Source: Bradyrhizobium sp. NDS-1 (lineage in GTDB: Bacteria; Pseudomonadota; Alphaproteobacteria; Rhizobiales; Xanthobacteraceae). From it: DNA of 64,000 nt. Below the pieces are notes generated by a model, which saw only the letters and a list, made by a program, of their open reading frames with translations, searched no databases and was not told the origin of the DNA. Within the stretch, counting starts at the first letter, position 1. Every line of letters starts with the position of its first letter. The DNA lies in assembly GCF_032918005.1 (NCBI RefSeq), contig NZ_CP136628.1, positions 4,387,501-4,451,500 of the forward strand. Direction: 5' to 3'. Below are positions 35,462 to 43,536 of the stretch, one piece after another. The position numbers were made by a program, and so were the translations under genes.

Positions 35462-36454
35462 ATGGCTGACACCGAAAATGCCCCGCCGTCGGAGCGCGTC
35501 GAGCCGGTTTGGGATCAGAATCGGAGCCGAGGGGACGAGCCGCCGGCGGCCGGGACGAACAGCGGGCCTTTTGGGATCAGCGGCGACGACCGGACGATGT
35601 TCGCTGCGATCGCGGCCGTCGCGCTCGCGATCGGAATCGTCAATGCGCTCTCGGGCGCTCAGGACGCCGCCTGGCGCGGCGACACCTACGACATCGGCCG
35701 GCGGCTGTTCTGGGAGATGTCGAGCATCTCCGTCATCCTGCTGCTGCTGCCGATCCTGGTGCTGGCGGTCCGCCGCATGCGCCGGACACCTGGCCTGGCC
35801 GCACGTGCAGGAATCGGGGCTGTCGCCCTGCTCGGCTTCTCCGCCCTCCACATCACCGGCATGGTCGCAGTGCGGAAGCTCGTGCTCTGGCTGGCCGGAG
35901 GCGCCTACGACTTCCGCTTCTCGCTCGCGACGGTCCTGTACGAATTCCGCAAGGACGCCGTGGCCGTTGTCCTGATCGCCAGCACGATCTGGCTGCTCGA
36001 AAGCCGGCGTGAGCTGAGGAAGGCCGCAGTCGCTCCGTCGGCGCCGCCTGCCCCGCAACGATCGTCGTCCCCCGAGATGATCTGGCTGCGCGACGGTACG
36101 AGCCGCATTCGCGTGGTGCCGCGCGACATCCTCTGGGTCGCGTCCGCCGGCAATTACATCGAGTACAGCCTCGCCGACGGCACCCGGCACCTGATCCGCG
36201 GCACGCTCGCAGCGGCGGAAAGCGAGCTGGCGCGCTTCGCCATCGTTCGCATTCACAGGACCAGGCTTGCCAATCTCGATCGGGTGCGCGGCGTGGACCT
36301 CAAGGCCTCAGGAGATTTCGAGCTTGCCTTCGACAACGGCCAGACGCTCGGAGGCAGCCGGCGTTACCGGCCGGCGGTCGCCTCGCTCGGAAGCCGAACC
36401 GCCCCGATGGGAATCGCCGCCGCCGATCGGCCGGAGATCCATAAACAGTCGTGA
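35462..36454 (+). CDS. Membrane-anchored LytTR family DNA-binding regulator
   Basis: A 330-residue protein. An acidic, Pro-rich N-terminus (about 40 residues) is followed by about four membrane helices (for example TMFAAIAAVALAIGIVNAL, ISVILLLLPILVLAV, AGIGAVALLGFSALHITG and AVVLIASTIWLLES). The C-terminal LytTR domain lies at about residues 205-305 and contains ILWVASAGNYIEYSLADGTRHLIRGTL, FAIVRIHRTRLANLDRV and GQTLGGSRRYRP. The helices would tether the DNA-binding domain to the inner membrane, so it may sense a membrane or envelope signal. It is divergent from the acyltransferase gene. Confidence 0.87.
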   Translation: MADTENAPPSERVEPVWDQNRSRGDEPPAAGTNSGPFGISGDDRTMFAAIAAVALAIGIVNALSGAQDAAWRGDTYDIGRRLFWEMSSISVILLLLPILVLAVRRMRRTPGLAARAGIGAVALLGFSALHITGMVAVRKLVLWLAGGAYDFRFSLATVLYEFRKDAVAVVLIASTIWLLESRRELRKAAVAPSAPPAPQRSSSPEMIWLRDGTSRIRVVPRDILWVASAGNYIEYSLADGTRHLIRGTLAAAESELARFAIVRIHRTRLANLDRVRGVDLKASGDFELAFDNGQTLGGSRRYRPAVASLGSRTAPMGIAAADRPEIHKQS

Positions 36455-36791
36455 TTCCAATCGGTTGAGCGCTGCTATCCTGCCGAGCCTCAGGCTTTTG
36501 CCGTTGTCCGTTTGAATTCAGCCAGGTCCCGGTCATGGGCGTCATGCCTGAGACGACGCTGCGATGACTGGCTAAGCTCTTGAGCCCATTGAGAGATGTC
36601 GAAGAAGCTTGCTTTTTGACCCTTGCCTCGTGTTAGAAGCGCGCGTCAGTTCACCTGCGCGCCACTCGCGCATCATCCGAGGGCGCGCCTCTCCACCTTT
36701 CATCCGTGCTCTCGTCGGCGGCGACGCCAGGTGAGCCTCAATCGGACGATTGCGCAGGGATCACCTCCAAGGGACTCAATCAGAGACATCC
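36455..36791. other. 337-bp gap before the alpha/beta hydrolase gene; no gene seen
   Basis: No reading frame with homology or a good ribosome binding site. A TTTTTGACCCTTGCC stretch near 36614 resembles a -35 region and could belong to the hydrolase promoter, but no matching -10 at normal spacing is obvious. The 3' part is GC-rich with GCGCGC runs. Confidence 0.4.
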
Positions 36792-37439
36792 ATGCCTGAA
36801 GTCATTTTCACCGGCCCTGCCGGCCGCCTCGAGGGCCGCTATCACCCGGCCAAGCAGAAGAACGCGCCGATCGCGATGATCCTGCATCCGCATCCGCAGT
36901 TCCACGGCACGATGAACCATCAGATCGTGTACCAGTGCTACTACGCGTTTGCTCATCGCGGCTTCTCGGTGCTGCGCTTCAACTTCCGCGGCGTCGGCCG
37001 CAGCCAGGGCTCGTTCGACCACGGCACGGGCGAATTGTCGGATGCCGCCGCAGCGCTCGACTGGGCGCAGACCATCAATCCCGAAGCGCGCGCCTGCTGG
37101 GTCGCCGGCTTCTCCTTCGGCGCCTGGATCGGCATGCAGCTCCTGATGCGCCGCCCCGAGGTCGAGGGCTTCATCTCGATCGCACCGCCCGCCAATCTCT
37201 ACGACTTCTCGTTCCTCGCGCCCTGCCCGTCGTCGGGCTTGATCGTGCACGGCGAGAAGGACGCAGTGGTGCCGCCCAAGGACGTCAACACGCTGGTCGA
37301 GAAGCTGAAGACGCAGAAGGGCATCGTGATCGACCAGCAGGTCATCCCCGGCGCCAACCATTTCTTCGACGCCAAGCTCGAGCCGCTGATGGAAACCATC
37401 ACGGCGTATCTGGACATGCGGCTGGCGAACGTTCGCTAA
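36792..37439 (+). CDS. Alpha/beta hydrolase
   Basis: A 215-residue hydrolase of the compact type. AMILHPHPQFHGTMNHQIVY is the oxyanion-hole region. FSVLRFNFRGVGRSQGSFDHG follows, then the nucleophile elbow GFSFGAWIG (the Gly-x-Ser-x-Gly Ser), an Asp in GEKDAVVPPKD and the His in GANHFFDAKLE. Substrate unknown. Homologues next to suf operons are common in Bradyrhizobium-like genomes, as I remember them. The ATG at 36792 begins the homologous part. Its stop overlaps the convergent SMR gene by four bases. Confidence 0.85.
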   Translation: MPEVIFTGPAGRLEGRYHPAKQKNAPIAMILHPHPQFHGTMNHQIVYQCYYAFAHRGFSVLRFNFRGVGRSQGSFDHGTGELSDAAAALDWAQTINPEARACWVAGFSFGAWIGMQLLMRRPEVEGFISIAPPANLYDFSFLAPCPSSGLIVHGEKDAVVPPKDVNTLVEKLKTQKGIVIDQQVIPGANHFFDAKLEPLMETITAYLDMRLANVR

Positions 37440-37759
37440 GCCAGCTTGAGCGCCACGATCCCCGCCAAGACGAGCGCGATGCCGACCATCTTCATCGCGC
37501 TCAAGGTCTCGCCGAACAGCACCACGCCCATCACGAAGGTGCCGGCCGCGCCGATGCCGGTCCACACCGAATAGGCAACGCCGACCTCGAGCACCTTCAA
37601 CGCGCGCCCGAGCAGGACGACGAAGGCGGCGAGCAGCACGAGCGAAATGATGCTCCAGCCCAACCTCGTGTAGCCTTCGGCATATTTCATCGAGATCGCC
37701 CAACCGACATCGAGCGCGCCGGCGACCACCAGCATCAGCCAGGCCATGGATTGCGACAT
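37436..37759 (-). CDS. Small multidrug resistance (SMR) transporter, SugE/Gdx-like
   Basis: A 107-residue four-helix protein. WLMLVVAGALDVGWAISMKYAEGYTRL aligns with the SugE/Gdx N-terminus, and VGVAYSVWTGIGAAGTFVMGVVLFGE with the third helix signature. Gdx proteins export guanidinium in exchange for protons as dimers. Oddity: the membrane-embedded Glu of helix 1 (E13 in E. coli Gdx) is Asp (residue 17) here. The substrate may therefore differ. It follows the GST gene by 11 bp and probably forms an operon with it. Confidence 0.85.
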   Translation of the reverse strand: MSQSMAWLMLVVAGALDVGWAISMKYAEGYTRLGWSIISLVLLAAFVVLLGRALKVLEVGVAYSVWTGIGAAGTFVMGVVLFGETLSAMKMVGIALVLAGIVALKLA

Positions 37760-37770
37760 CGGCGTTGCGC

Positions 37771-38448
37771 TCAGGCCGCGAGCTTGAGCAGATGCGCGTC
37801 GTGGCGGACGAGGAAGGCGCGCAGCAATTGCGGATAGTCCTGGCCCACGGCAGTCCGGACGCTCGGACGCTTCGATAGCTCCGCACGCCAGTCCCGGACC
37901 TTCGGCACGTCGTTGAAAATGCCGTGCTCGGTCAATTCGTCGAACAGATCGAAATAGCGGAAGACCGGCGCGAACACGGCGTCGACGAGACTAAAGGCGT
38001 CGCCGGCGAAGAACGGACCCCCGCCTAGCGCGGCTTCGACACGCGCGAACTTTGCGACAAGCGCCTGCCGCTTGCTTTCGAACGTCGCGGCATCCGTCGT
38101 CGTCTCCAGGCCCCAGAGATCGCCGAGGATCGCCGAGCCGAACTCCATCCAGGCGCGGTGCTCGGCACGCTTCAGCGGGTCAGCCGGATGCAGTTTCGCG
38201 CCGCCTTGCGTCTCCTCGATGTACTCGCAGATCACGTTGCTCTCGAACAGCGCGACCTCGCCCTTGTCAGTCGTCACCACCAGCACCGGCACCTTGCCGA
38301 GCGGCGACAGTTTCAGAAACCAATCGGGCTTGGCAGCGAGATCGATGTCGACCCGCTCGAACGGAACGCCCTTCTCCTTCAACGCGATCACTGCGCGCTG
38401 CACGTAGGGGCAAAGCTTGTGGCTGATCAGTTTCAGTGAGGCGGTCAT
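37771..38448 (-). CDS. Glutathione S-transferase family protein
   Basis: A 225-residue GST. The thioredoxin-like N-terminal domain begins LKLISHKLCPYVQRAVIALKEKG, with CPYVQR as in Cys-type (omega/lambda-like) GSTs. SPLGKVPVL and the ESNVICEYIEE glutathione-contact motif follow. The helical C-terminal domain has FFAGDAFSLVDAVFAPVF. A Cys-type active site suggests thiol transfer or reduction rather than classical conjugation. The ATG at 38448 was chosen on homology; an upstream extension reads through an ATGCA-rich regulatory region. It probably leads a two-gene operon with the SMR transporter. Confidence 0.88.
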   Translation of the reverse strand: MTASLKLISHKLCPYVQRAVIALKEKGVPFERVDIDLAAKPDWFLKLSPLGKVPVLVVTTDKGEVALFESNVICEYIEETQGGAKLHPADPLKRAEHRAWMEFGSAILGDLWGLETTTDAATFESKRQALVAKFARVEAALGGGPFFAGDAFSLVDAVFAPVFRYFDLFDELTEHGIFNDVPKVRDWRAELSKRPSVRTAVGQDYPQLLRAFLVRHDAHLLKLAA

Positions 38449-38469
38449 GGCGTTGACCCCGGCGATTAG

Positions 38470-38531
38470 ATGCAGATGCATTAAATGTAGATGCATTTGC
38501 ATGCACTCGTCAAGTTCAATGCAACTGCATT
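38470..38531. promoter_or_regulatory. ATGCA-rich operator cluster upstream of the GST/SMR operon
   Basis: Within 62 bp, ATGCA or its complement occurs at least six times, including the perfect palindrome AATGCA-AC-TGCATT at 38518-38531. Such clustering is absent from neighbouring intergenic DNA. It lies just upstream of the GST start and probably holds binding sites for a repressor or activator encoded elsewhere. The regulator is unknown. Confidence 0.5.
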
Positions 38532-38677
38532 AATTGCGGCCGAGCGAAGCGTCGCAGAATCGTTGCGGTATTAGGATGACGGCGCACTTCTTGCCACTGC
38601 TGGCGTCGGGCAAAACACCGCAAGCCTCGTCAACCCCTTCCGGCAAAATATTCCGCTTTCCCGAATTGAAGCCACCC

Positions 38678-39781
38678 TCAGGGCCGTGCGATCACCCCGC
38701 CCGTCATCGGCATCGGCACGCCCGTGGTCGCCGGATAGGACAGCGGCAGGCCCTTCAGGCCGCGGGCAGCGAGGAAACCGAAGGCCTGGGCTTCGATGGC
38801 ATCGGAGGCCCACCCGAGCGTCTCCGCCGCCTCGACGGTCGCCGAGCCCACCCGCTCCCGCAGCATCCTGAGCATGGTGAGGTTGCGGGCGCCGCCGCCG
38901 CAGACGATCCAGCCCCGCGGCCGCCGCGGCAACAACGGGATGATCCGGGCGATCGCCGCCGCGGTGAAGGCGGTCAGGGTCGCCGCGCCGTCGGCGGGCG
39001 CGACGTCGCCGAGCTTGAGTGCAGCGAAGTCGTTACGGTCCAGCGATTTCGGCGGAGGCAACGTAAAGAACGGCAGCTTCAGTGCGCTGGCGATCCAGGC
39101 CTCATCGACCTTGCCGAGAGCTGCAAATCTTCCTTCCGCATCGAACGCCTGGTTCATGGCGCGGTACATGAAATCATCCAGCAGCGCGTTGCCGGGGCCG
39201 GTGTCGCAGGCGATCAGCGTCTCGTTGCCGTCGATATAGGTGATGTTGGAAACGCCGCCGATATTGACCACGACGATCGGCCCTTCGCGGCCCAGCGAAT
39301 GGGCGAGCGCGCGGTGGTAGACCGGCACGAGGGGCGCGCCCTGCCCGCCAGCCTCGACGTCTGCGGCGCGGAAATCAAACATCACCGGAACGTGGATCGC
39401 CCTCGCCAGCGCCGGCGCGTCGCCGATCTGGACCGTCAGCCGCTTCTCGGGGCGGTGCAGCACGGTCTGGCCGTGGAAGCCGACGATGTCGATATCCTCC
39501 GGCCTCATGCGATTCTGGGCGAAGAAGGCGGCCACCGCCTCGGCATGCGCCTGCGTCACGGCGCGCTCGGCATCGGCCAGCACTCCCGGCCGGGCTTCGC
39601 GTTGCGGCAGGTGCACAGCCTCGGTGAGCGCCTGGCGCAGCAGATTGCGCTCTGCCGGGCTATAGGGCCGGTAGCCGGTCGCGCCGAACGCCTTGACCTG
39701 CTTCCCGTCGGTCTCGATCAGCGCGACGTCCACCCCGTCCAGCGAGGTACCGCTCATCAAACCGAGTGCCGTCAACATCAT
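38678..39781 (-). CDS. anmK: Anhydro-N-acetylmuramic acid kinase
   Basis: A 367-residue sugar kinase. The phosphate-binding LGLMSGTSLDGVDVALIE is at the N-terminus, the catalytic Asp is in GFHGQTVLHRP/FDFRAADVEAGGQGAPLVP, VVVNIGGVSNITY lies in the middle, and GPGNALLDDF and IVCGGGARNL come later. It phosphorylates and opens 1,6-anhydroMurNAc in peptidoglycan recycling. The ATG at 39781 (or 39778) fits the homology; the longer open frame upstream does not. It is divergent from tyrS, an arrangement common in alphaproteobacteria. Confidence 0.93.
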   Translation of the reverse strand: MMLTALGLMSGTSLDGVDVALIETDGKQVKAFGATGYRPYSPAERNLLRQALTEAVHLPQREARPGVLADAERAVTQAHAEAVAAFFAQNRMRPEDIDIVGFHGQTVLHRPEKRLTVQIGDAPALARAIHVPVMFDFRAADVEAGGQGAPLVPVYHRALAHSLGREGPIVVVNIGGVSNITYIDGNETLIACDTGPGNALLDDFMYRAMNQAFDAEGRFAALGKVDEAWIASALKLPFFTLPPPKSLDRNDFAALKLGDVAPADGAATLTAFTAAAIARIIPLLPRRPRGWIVCGGGARNLTMLRMLRERVGSATVEAAETLGWASDAIEAQAFGFLAARGLKGLPLSYPATTGVPMPMTGGVIARP

Positions 39782-39947
39782 GGGATCAGCGTCCTCGAAA
39801 GTCCCGCGCCGGCATGCCGATCTTGTGCCAGAGGGACACATCTTATAATGCCACAGCGCCAAGCGGCGGGCAGCCATCGGGTTCCCACCCAAGACCCTTA
39901 AATTGCCCCCAAAACAGTAAACCAAGAATTGTCAGGCGCGCCGACAG

Positions 39948-41201
39948 ATGACTGCATTTAAATCGGATTTCCTCAATACCCTGCAGGAACGTGGTTTCAT
40001 CCACCAGTGCTCCGATTTCGAGGGGCTGGACGCGCTCGCCGCCAAGGGCGAAGCGACGGCCTATGTCGGCTACGATTGCACCGCCCGTTCGCTGCATATC
40101 GGCAATTACCTGACCATGATGATGCTGCACTGGCTGCAGCAGTCCGGCAACAAGCCGATCACGCTGATGGGCGGCGGCACCACCATGGTGGGCGATCCCT
40201 CCGGCAAGGACGAGACGCGCGCGATGCGCACCGTCGCCGAGATCGAGGCCAACAAGGAATCGATCCGCGGCGTGTTCGCGAAGGTGCTGCGCTACGGCGA
40301 AGGCAAGAGCGACGCCGTCATGCTCGACAATGCGGAGTGGCTGACCAGGCTGAACTGGATCGAGATGCTGCGCGACGTCGGCCGGCACTTCTCGGTCAAT
40401 CGCATGCTGACCATGGACTCCGTGCGGCTGCGCCTCGAGCGCGAGCAGGAGATGAGCTTCATCGAGTTCAACTACATGGTCTGCCAGGCCTACGACTTCG
40501 TCGAGCTCGCCAAGCGTACCGGCTGCAAATTGCAGATGGGCGGTTCGGACCAGTGGGGCAACATCATCATGGGCGTCGATCTCGGCCGCCGCATGGGCAC
40601 GCATCAACTGTTCGCGCTGACGACGCCGCTGCTCACGACGGCCTCGGGCGCCAAGATGGGCAAGACCGCGCAAGGCGCGGTCTGGCTCAACGCCGACCAG
40701 TTCTCGCCGTATGATTTCTGGCAGTACTGGCGCAACACCGAGGATGCCGACGTCGGCAAATTCCTGAAACTGTTCACGACGCTGCCGATGAGCGAGATCA
40801 AGAAGCTCGAGGCGCTCGGCGGCTCGGAGATCAACGAGGCCAAGAAGGTGCTCGCGACCGAGGCGACGGCGCTGCTGCACGGCCGCGATGCCGCGAACGA
40901 AGCGGCGGAGACCGCGCGCCGTACCTTCGAGGAAGGCGCGCTCGCCGAGAGCCTGCCGACGGTGGAAATTCCGCGCGGCGAGTTGGAGGCCGGCCTCGGC
41001 GTGCTCAACGCCTTCGTCAAGGCGGGTCTCGTCACGTCCAACGGGGAAGCACGGCGCCAGATCAAGGGCGGCGGCCTGCGCGTCAACGACGAGCCGGTCA
41101 CGGACGAGAAGATGGCACTCTCGGCGGCCAATCTGACGCCCGAAGGCGTGATCAAGCTCTCCTTCGGCAAGAAGAAGCACATCCTGATCAAGCCTGCATA
41201 G
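39948..41201 (+). CDS. tyrS: Tyrosyl-tRNA synthetase
   Basis: A 417-residue class I synthetase. [17 protein letters not shown] contains the HIGH-like signature. The tyrosine-binding part is [14 protein letters not shown], then [10 protein letters not shown], and the KMSKS loop reads [13 protein letters not shown]. The C-terminal S4-like RNA-binding region is [17 protein letters not shown]. It charges tRNA-Tyr in the cytoplasm. The KMGK form of the loop is common in this bacterial TyrS branch. It is followed after 57 bp by an MFS gene on the same strand. Confidence 0.96.
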   Translation: MTAFKSDFLNTLQERGFIHQCSDFEGLDALAAKGEATAYVGYDCTARSLHIGNYLTMMMLHWLQQSGNKPITLMGGGTTMVGDPSGKDETRAMRTVAEIEANKESIRGVFAKVLRYGEGKSDAVMLDNAEWLTRLNWIEMLRDVGRHFSVNRMLTMDSVRLRLEREQEMSFIEFNYMVCQAYDFVELAKRTGCKLQMGGSDQWGNIIMGVDLGRRMGTHQLFALTTPLLTTASGAKMGKTAQGAVWLNADQFSPYDFWQYWRNTEDADVGKFLKLFTTLPMSEIKKLEALGGSEINEAKKVLATEATALLHGRDAANEAAETARRTFEEGALAESLPTVEIPRGELEAGLGVLNAFVKAGLVTSNGEARRQIKGGGLRVNDEPVTDEKMALSAANLTPEGVIKLSFGKKKHILIKPA

Positions 41202-41258
41202 GCGTATGAGCTTTTCACTGCTTGTCAGGGCGCGCGGATACGCGCTCCCTGACGAGCA

Positions 41259-42530
41259 ATGGACCAGGACACGCCCAAAGCTGCGGTCAAGGAAACGAGC
41301 AAGGACGGCGTAGCGGCGCCCCCGCAAGGTGCCGTGCGCGTCGCGCTCACCGTGCTCGCGCTCTGCTTCACGCTGGCCGTGCTCGGCCGCGGGCTCGGCG
41401 ACAGCTTTACGGTTTTCCTGAAGCCGATCTCGGAGAGCTTCGGCTGGGACCGCGCGCAGATCGTCTCGGTCTATTCGCTCACATGGCTCGCGAGCGGTCT
41501 CACCGCGCCCTTCGTCGGCCGCTTGTTCGACCATTCCGGACCCCGCATCGTCTATGCGCTCGGCCTGTTGCTGCTCGGCGCGGCATTCCTGATCGCGGCC
41601 CACGCCCAGCATCTCTGGCAGTTCCAGCTCTCGATCGGCCTCTGCGTCGGCATCGGCGTCGCCTTCATCGGCATCGTGCCGAACTCGATCCTGCTCGGCC
41701 GCTGGTTCGGACCGCGTCTGCCGACCGCAATGTCGGTGGTGTATTCGGCCATGGGCGGCGGCGTGCTGGCGCTGTTGCCTGCCTCGCAGCTCCTGATCGA
41801 TCACATCGGCTGGCGCGACACCTATCAGCTGTTCGGCTTGGCGGCACTGGGCCTGCTCGTTCCGCTGATGCTGCTGCCCTGGCGGCTGTTCGCCGCGGGC
41901 TCGCCGCATGTCGTGAAGAAGACCGATCCCGACTTCGTCGACAAGGGCTGGACGCTTCTCGGCGCCATGCGCCATCACGCCTTCTGGGCGCTGTTCGCGA
42001 CCTTCTTCTTCACCGCCGTCGGCATGTACGCGATCGCCGCGCAGATCGTTGCCTATCTGATCGATGCCGGCTTCCCGCCGCTTCAGGCTGCGACGGCCTG
42101 GGGGTTTTCCGGAATCGTCCTGGTGTTCGGAATGTTGGGCGTGTCCGCGCTCGACGGGCTGATCGGGCGGCGGCCGTCGGTGCTGCTCAGCTACGCCATC
42201 TCGATCCTCGGCATCTTCCTGCTCTGGCTCTTGCAGTATTATCCGAACGTCGTTCTGCTCACGGGCTTCGTCATCTGCTTCGGCAGCATGATGGGCTCGC
42301 GCGGCCCCCTGATCAGCGCCACCGCGATGAGGATCTTCCAGGGCAAGCGCGTGGGAACCATCTACGGCACGATCTCGATCGGCAGTGGCCTCGGCTCGGC
42401 GTTCGGCTCCTGGAGCGGCGGGCTGATTCATGACGCGACCCACGGCTACAACGCGGTGCTTGCCTTCGCACTCGCGAGCGTGATCCTCGGAATGATTCCA
42501 TTCCTGATCGTCCCCGCCTTGCGGCGGTAA
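41259..42530 (+). CDS. MFS transporter
   Basis: A 423-residue transporter with about twelve hydrophobic helices. Helices 1-2 carry GDSFTVFLKPISESFGWDRAQI and VGRLFDHSGPRIVYALG, the MFS motif-A loop. A middle loop (PHVVKKTDPDFVDKGW) separates the halves. The last part (GSRGPLISATAMRIFQGKRVGTIYGTI) resembles oxalate/formate antiporter and monocarboxylate permease groups. Substrate unknown. It has its own short leader after tyrS. Confidence 0.87.
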   Translation: MDQDTPKAAVKETSKDGVAAPPQGAVRVALTVLALCFTLAVLGRGLGDSFTVFLKPISESFGWDRAQIVSVYSLTWLASGLTAPFVGRLFDHSGPRIVYALGLLLLGAAFLIAAHAQHLWQFQLSIGLCVGIGVAFIGIVPNSILLGRWFGPRLPTAMSVVYSAMGGGVLALLPASQLLIDHIGWRDTYQLFGLAALGLLVPLMLLPWRLFAAGSPHVVKKTDPDFVDKGWTLLGAMRHHAFWALFATFFFTAVGMYAIAAQIVAYLIDAGFPPLQAATAWGFSGIVLVFGMLGVSALDGLIGRRPSVLLSYAISILGIFLLWLLQYYPNVVLLTGFVICFGSMMGSRGPLISATAMRIFQGKRVGTIYGTISIGSGLGSAFGSWSGGLIHDATHGYNAVLAFALASVILGMIPFLIVPALRR

Positions 42531-42751
42531 GTATCCCGGAAGTAACCTGAGCGCGTTCGCGTCACCGGGGAATTACGGATGGGCACGACGCCAGCTCGTG
42601 CAAAAAAGCGCGGGCCGCGCGCCTCTGTTGGCCGGTCGTGCGTTATTTTGTCCTACATGACGAAAATGTCAGAATGGAAATGACGCTGGGTGGCTTGCGA
42701 GATGGAATTGAATACGGTCCAAGTCGCCCATTGGATGGAGGGCACAAACCA

Positions 42752-43156
42752 ATGGACTTTCCCTATCTCACTCGCTTCCAACCGGTTCTCTTGAGCCTGT
42801 TTCGCTTCATCACCGGCCTGCTGCTGTTTCAGTACGGCGTTGCCAAGATCTTCAAGTTTCCGGTGCTTCCATACTTCGCCAACATCCCGCCGCTGATCTA
42901 CGCGGCCGGCGTGCTCGAACTCGTGCTCGGTGCGCTCCTGATGCTCGGCCTGTTCACCCGCCTCACCGCTTTCATCCTCGCCGGTGAAATGGCCTTCGCC
43001 TACTTCATGGGCCACATGTTCAAGGGCGAAACGCCGGTGTTCCTGCCGCTGCTCAATCGCGGTACCGAGGCGATCCTGTTCTGCTTTGCTTGTCTCTATC
43101 TGTCGGCTGCCGGCGGCGGCTCGGTCAGTGCGGATGCAGCGATGGGCAAGAAATAG
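42752..43156 (+). CDS. DoxX family membrane protein
   Basis: A 134-residue protein with about four hydrophobic helices. FITGLLLFQYGVAKIFKFPVLP is the DoxX start. LELVLGALLMLGLFTRLTAFIL and AFAYFMGHMFK follow, with a last helix ILFCFACLYLSAAG. DoxX-type proteins are linked with quinone or thiosulfate oxidoreductases and redox stress, but function is rarely proven. The ATG at 42752 follows GGAGG at good spacing; the open frame upstream shows no homology. Confidence 0.85.
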   Translation: MDFPYLTRFQPVLLSLFRFITGLLLFQYGVAKIFKFPVLPYFANIPPLIYAAGVLELVLGALLMLGLFTRLTAFILAGEMAFAYFMGHMFKGETPVFLPLLNRGTEAILFCFACLYLSAAGGGSVSADAAMGKK

Positions 43157-43208
43157 CGGCGCGGACGCACTGCGCTGGCGCGCCCTCAAGTGACCCCGCA
43201 AGCAGGAC

Positions 43209-43232
43209 GGCACCGGCGGATCCGCCGGTGCC
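43209..43232. terminator. Perfect 24-bp palindrome between doxX and a small ORF
   Basis: GGCACCGGCGGA is followed immediately by its reverse complement, with no loop bases. It lies 52 bp after the DoxX stop and 3 bp before the stop of the small minus-strand ORF. In RNA the four centre bases would have to open into a loop, giving a 10-bp GC-rich stem. No T-tract follows, so it may act as a bidirectional 3' stem rather than a standard intrinsic terminator. Confidence 0.55.
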
Positions 43233-43235
43233 ATC

Positions 43236-43322
43236 TCAACGCGCGCCCAGCACGTTCCAGATCAGGACGAGGGCCGCAACCAGCAGCACGGACATGATGA
43301 TGCGGTGAACGAATCGGTTCAT
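43236..43322 (-). CDS. Small single-helix membrane protein (28 residues)
   Basis: The frame from ATG 43322 to TGA 43236 encodes MNRFVHRIIMSVLLVAALVL followed by IWNVLGAR: a basic start, one membrane helix and a short end. GGAG lies 6 bases before the ATG. Size, topology and ribosome binding site fit a genuine small membrane protein. No function is recognised. It is convergent with the DoxX gene. Confidence 0.55.
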   Translation of the reverse strand: MNRFVHRIIMSVLLVAALVLIWNVLGAR

Positions 43323-43536
43323 CGCTGCTCCGGCCGCGCTTGATCATCACCAAATTCCGACATCATTTTTCCCCGCGACCTGACGCGCCACGTGCGGCGA
43401 GGCACGTTCGGCCTGCATGTTTGTGCACGCGGCTGCAGACGCTGCGCGCAGGAGCACGCCGCACGCGTCCATTCATGATTGGTAAGAACTTCATGCTACC
43501 GACACGAGCAATAACAACCATTCCGTAGGGGCTGTG

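Noticed and set aside
39843..42443. An 866-codon open frame on the minus strand
   Set aside because: Antisense to tyrS and the MFS gene. Composition is typical of a GC-rich shadow frame, with many His, Arg, Gln and Asp.
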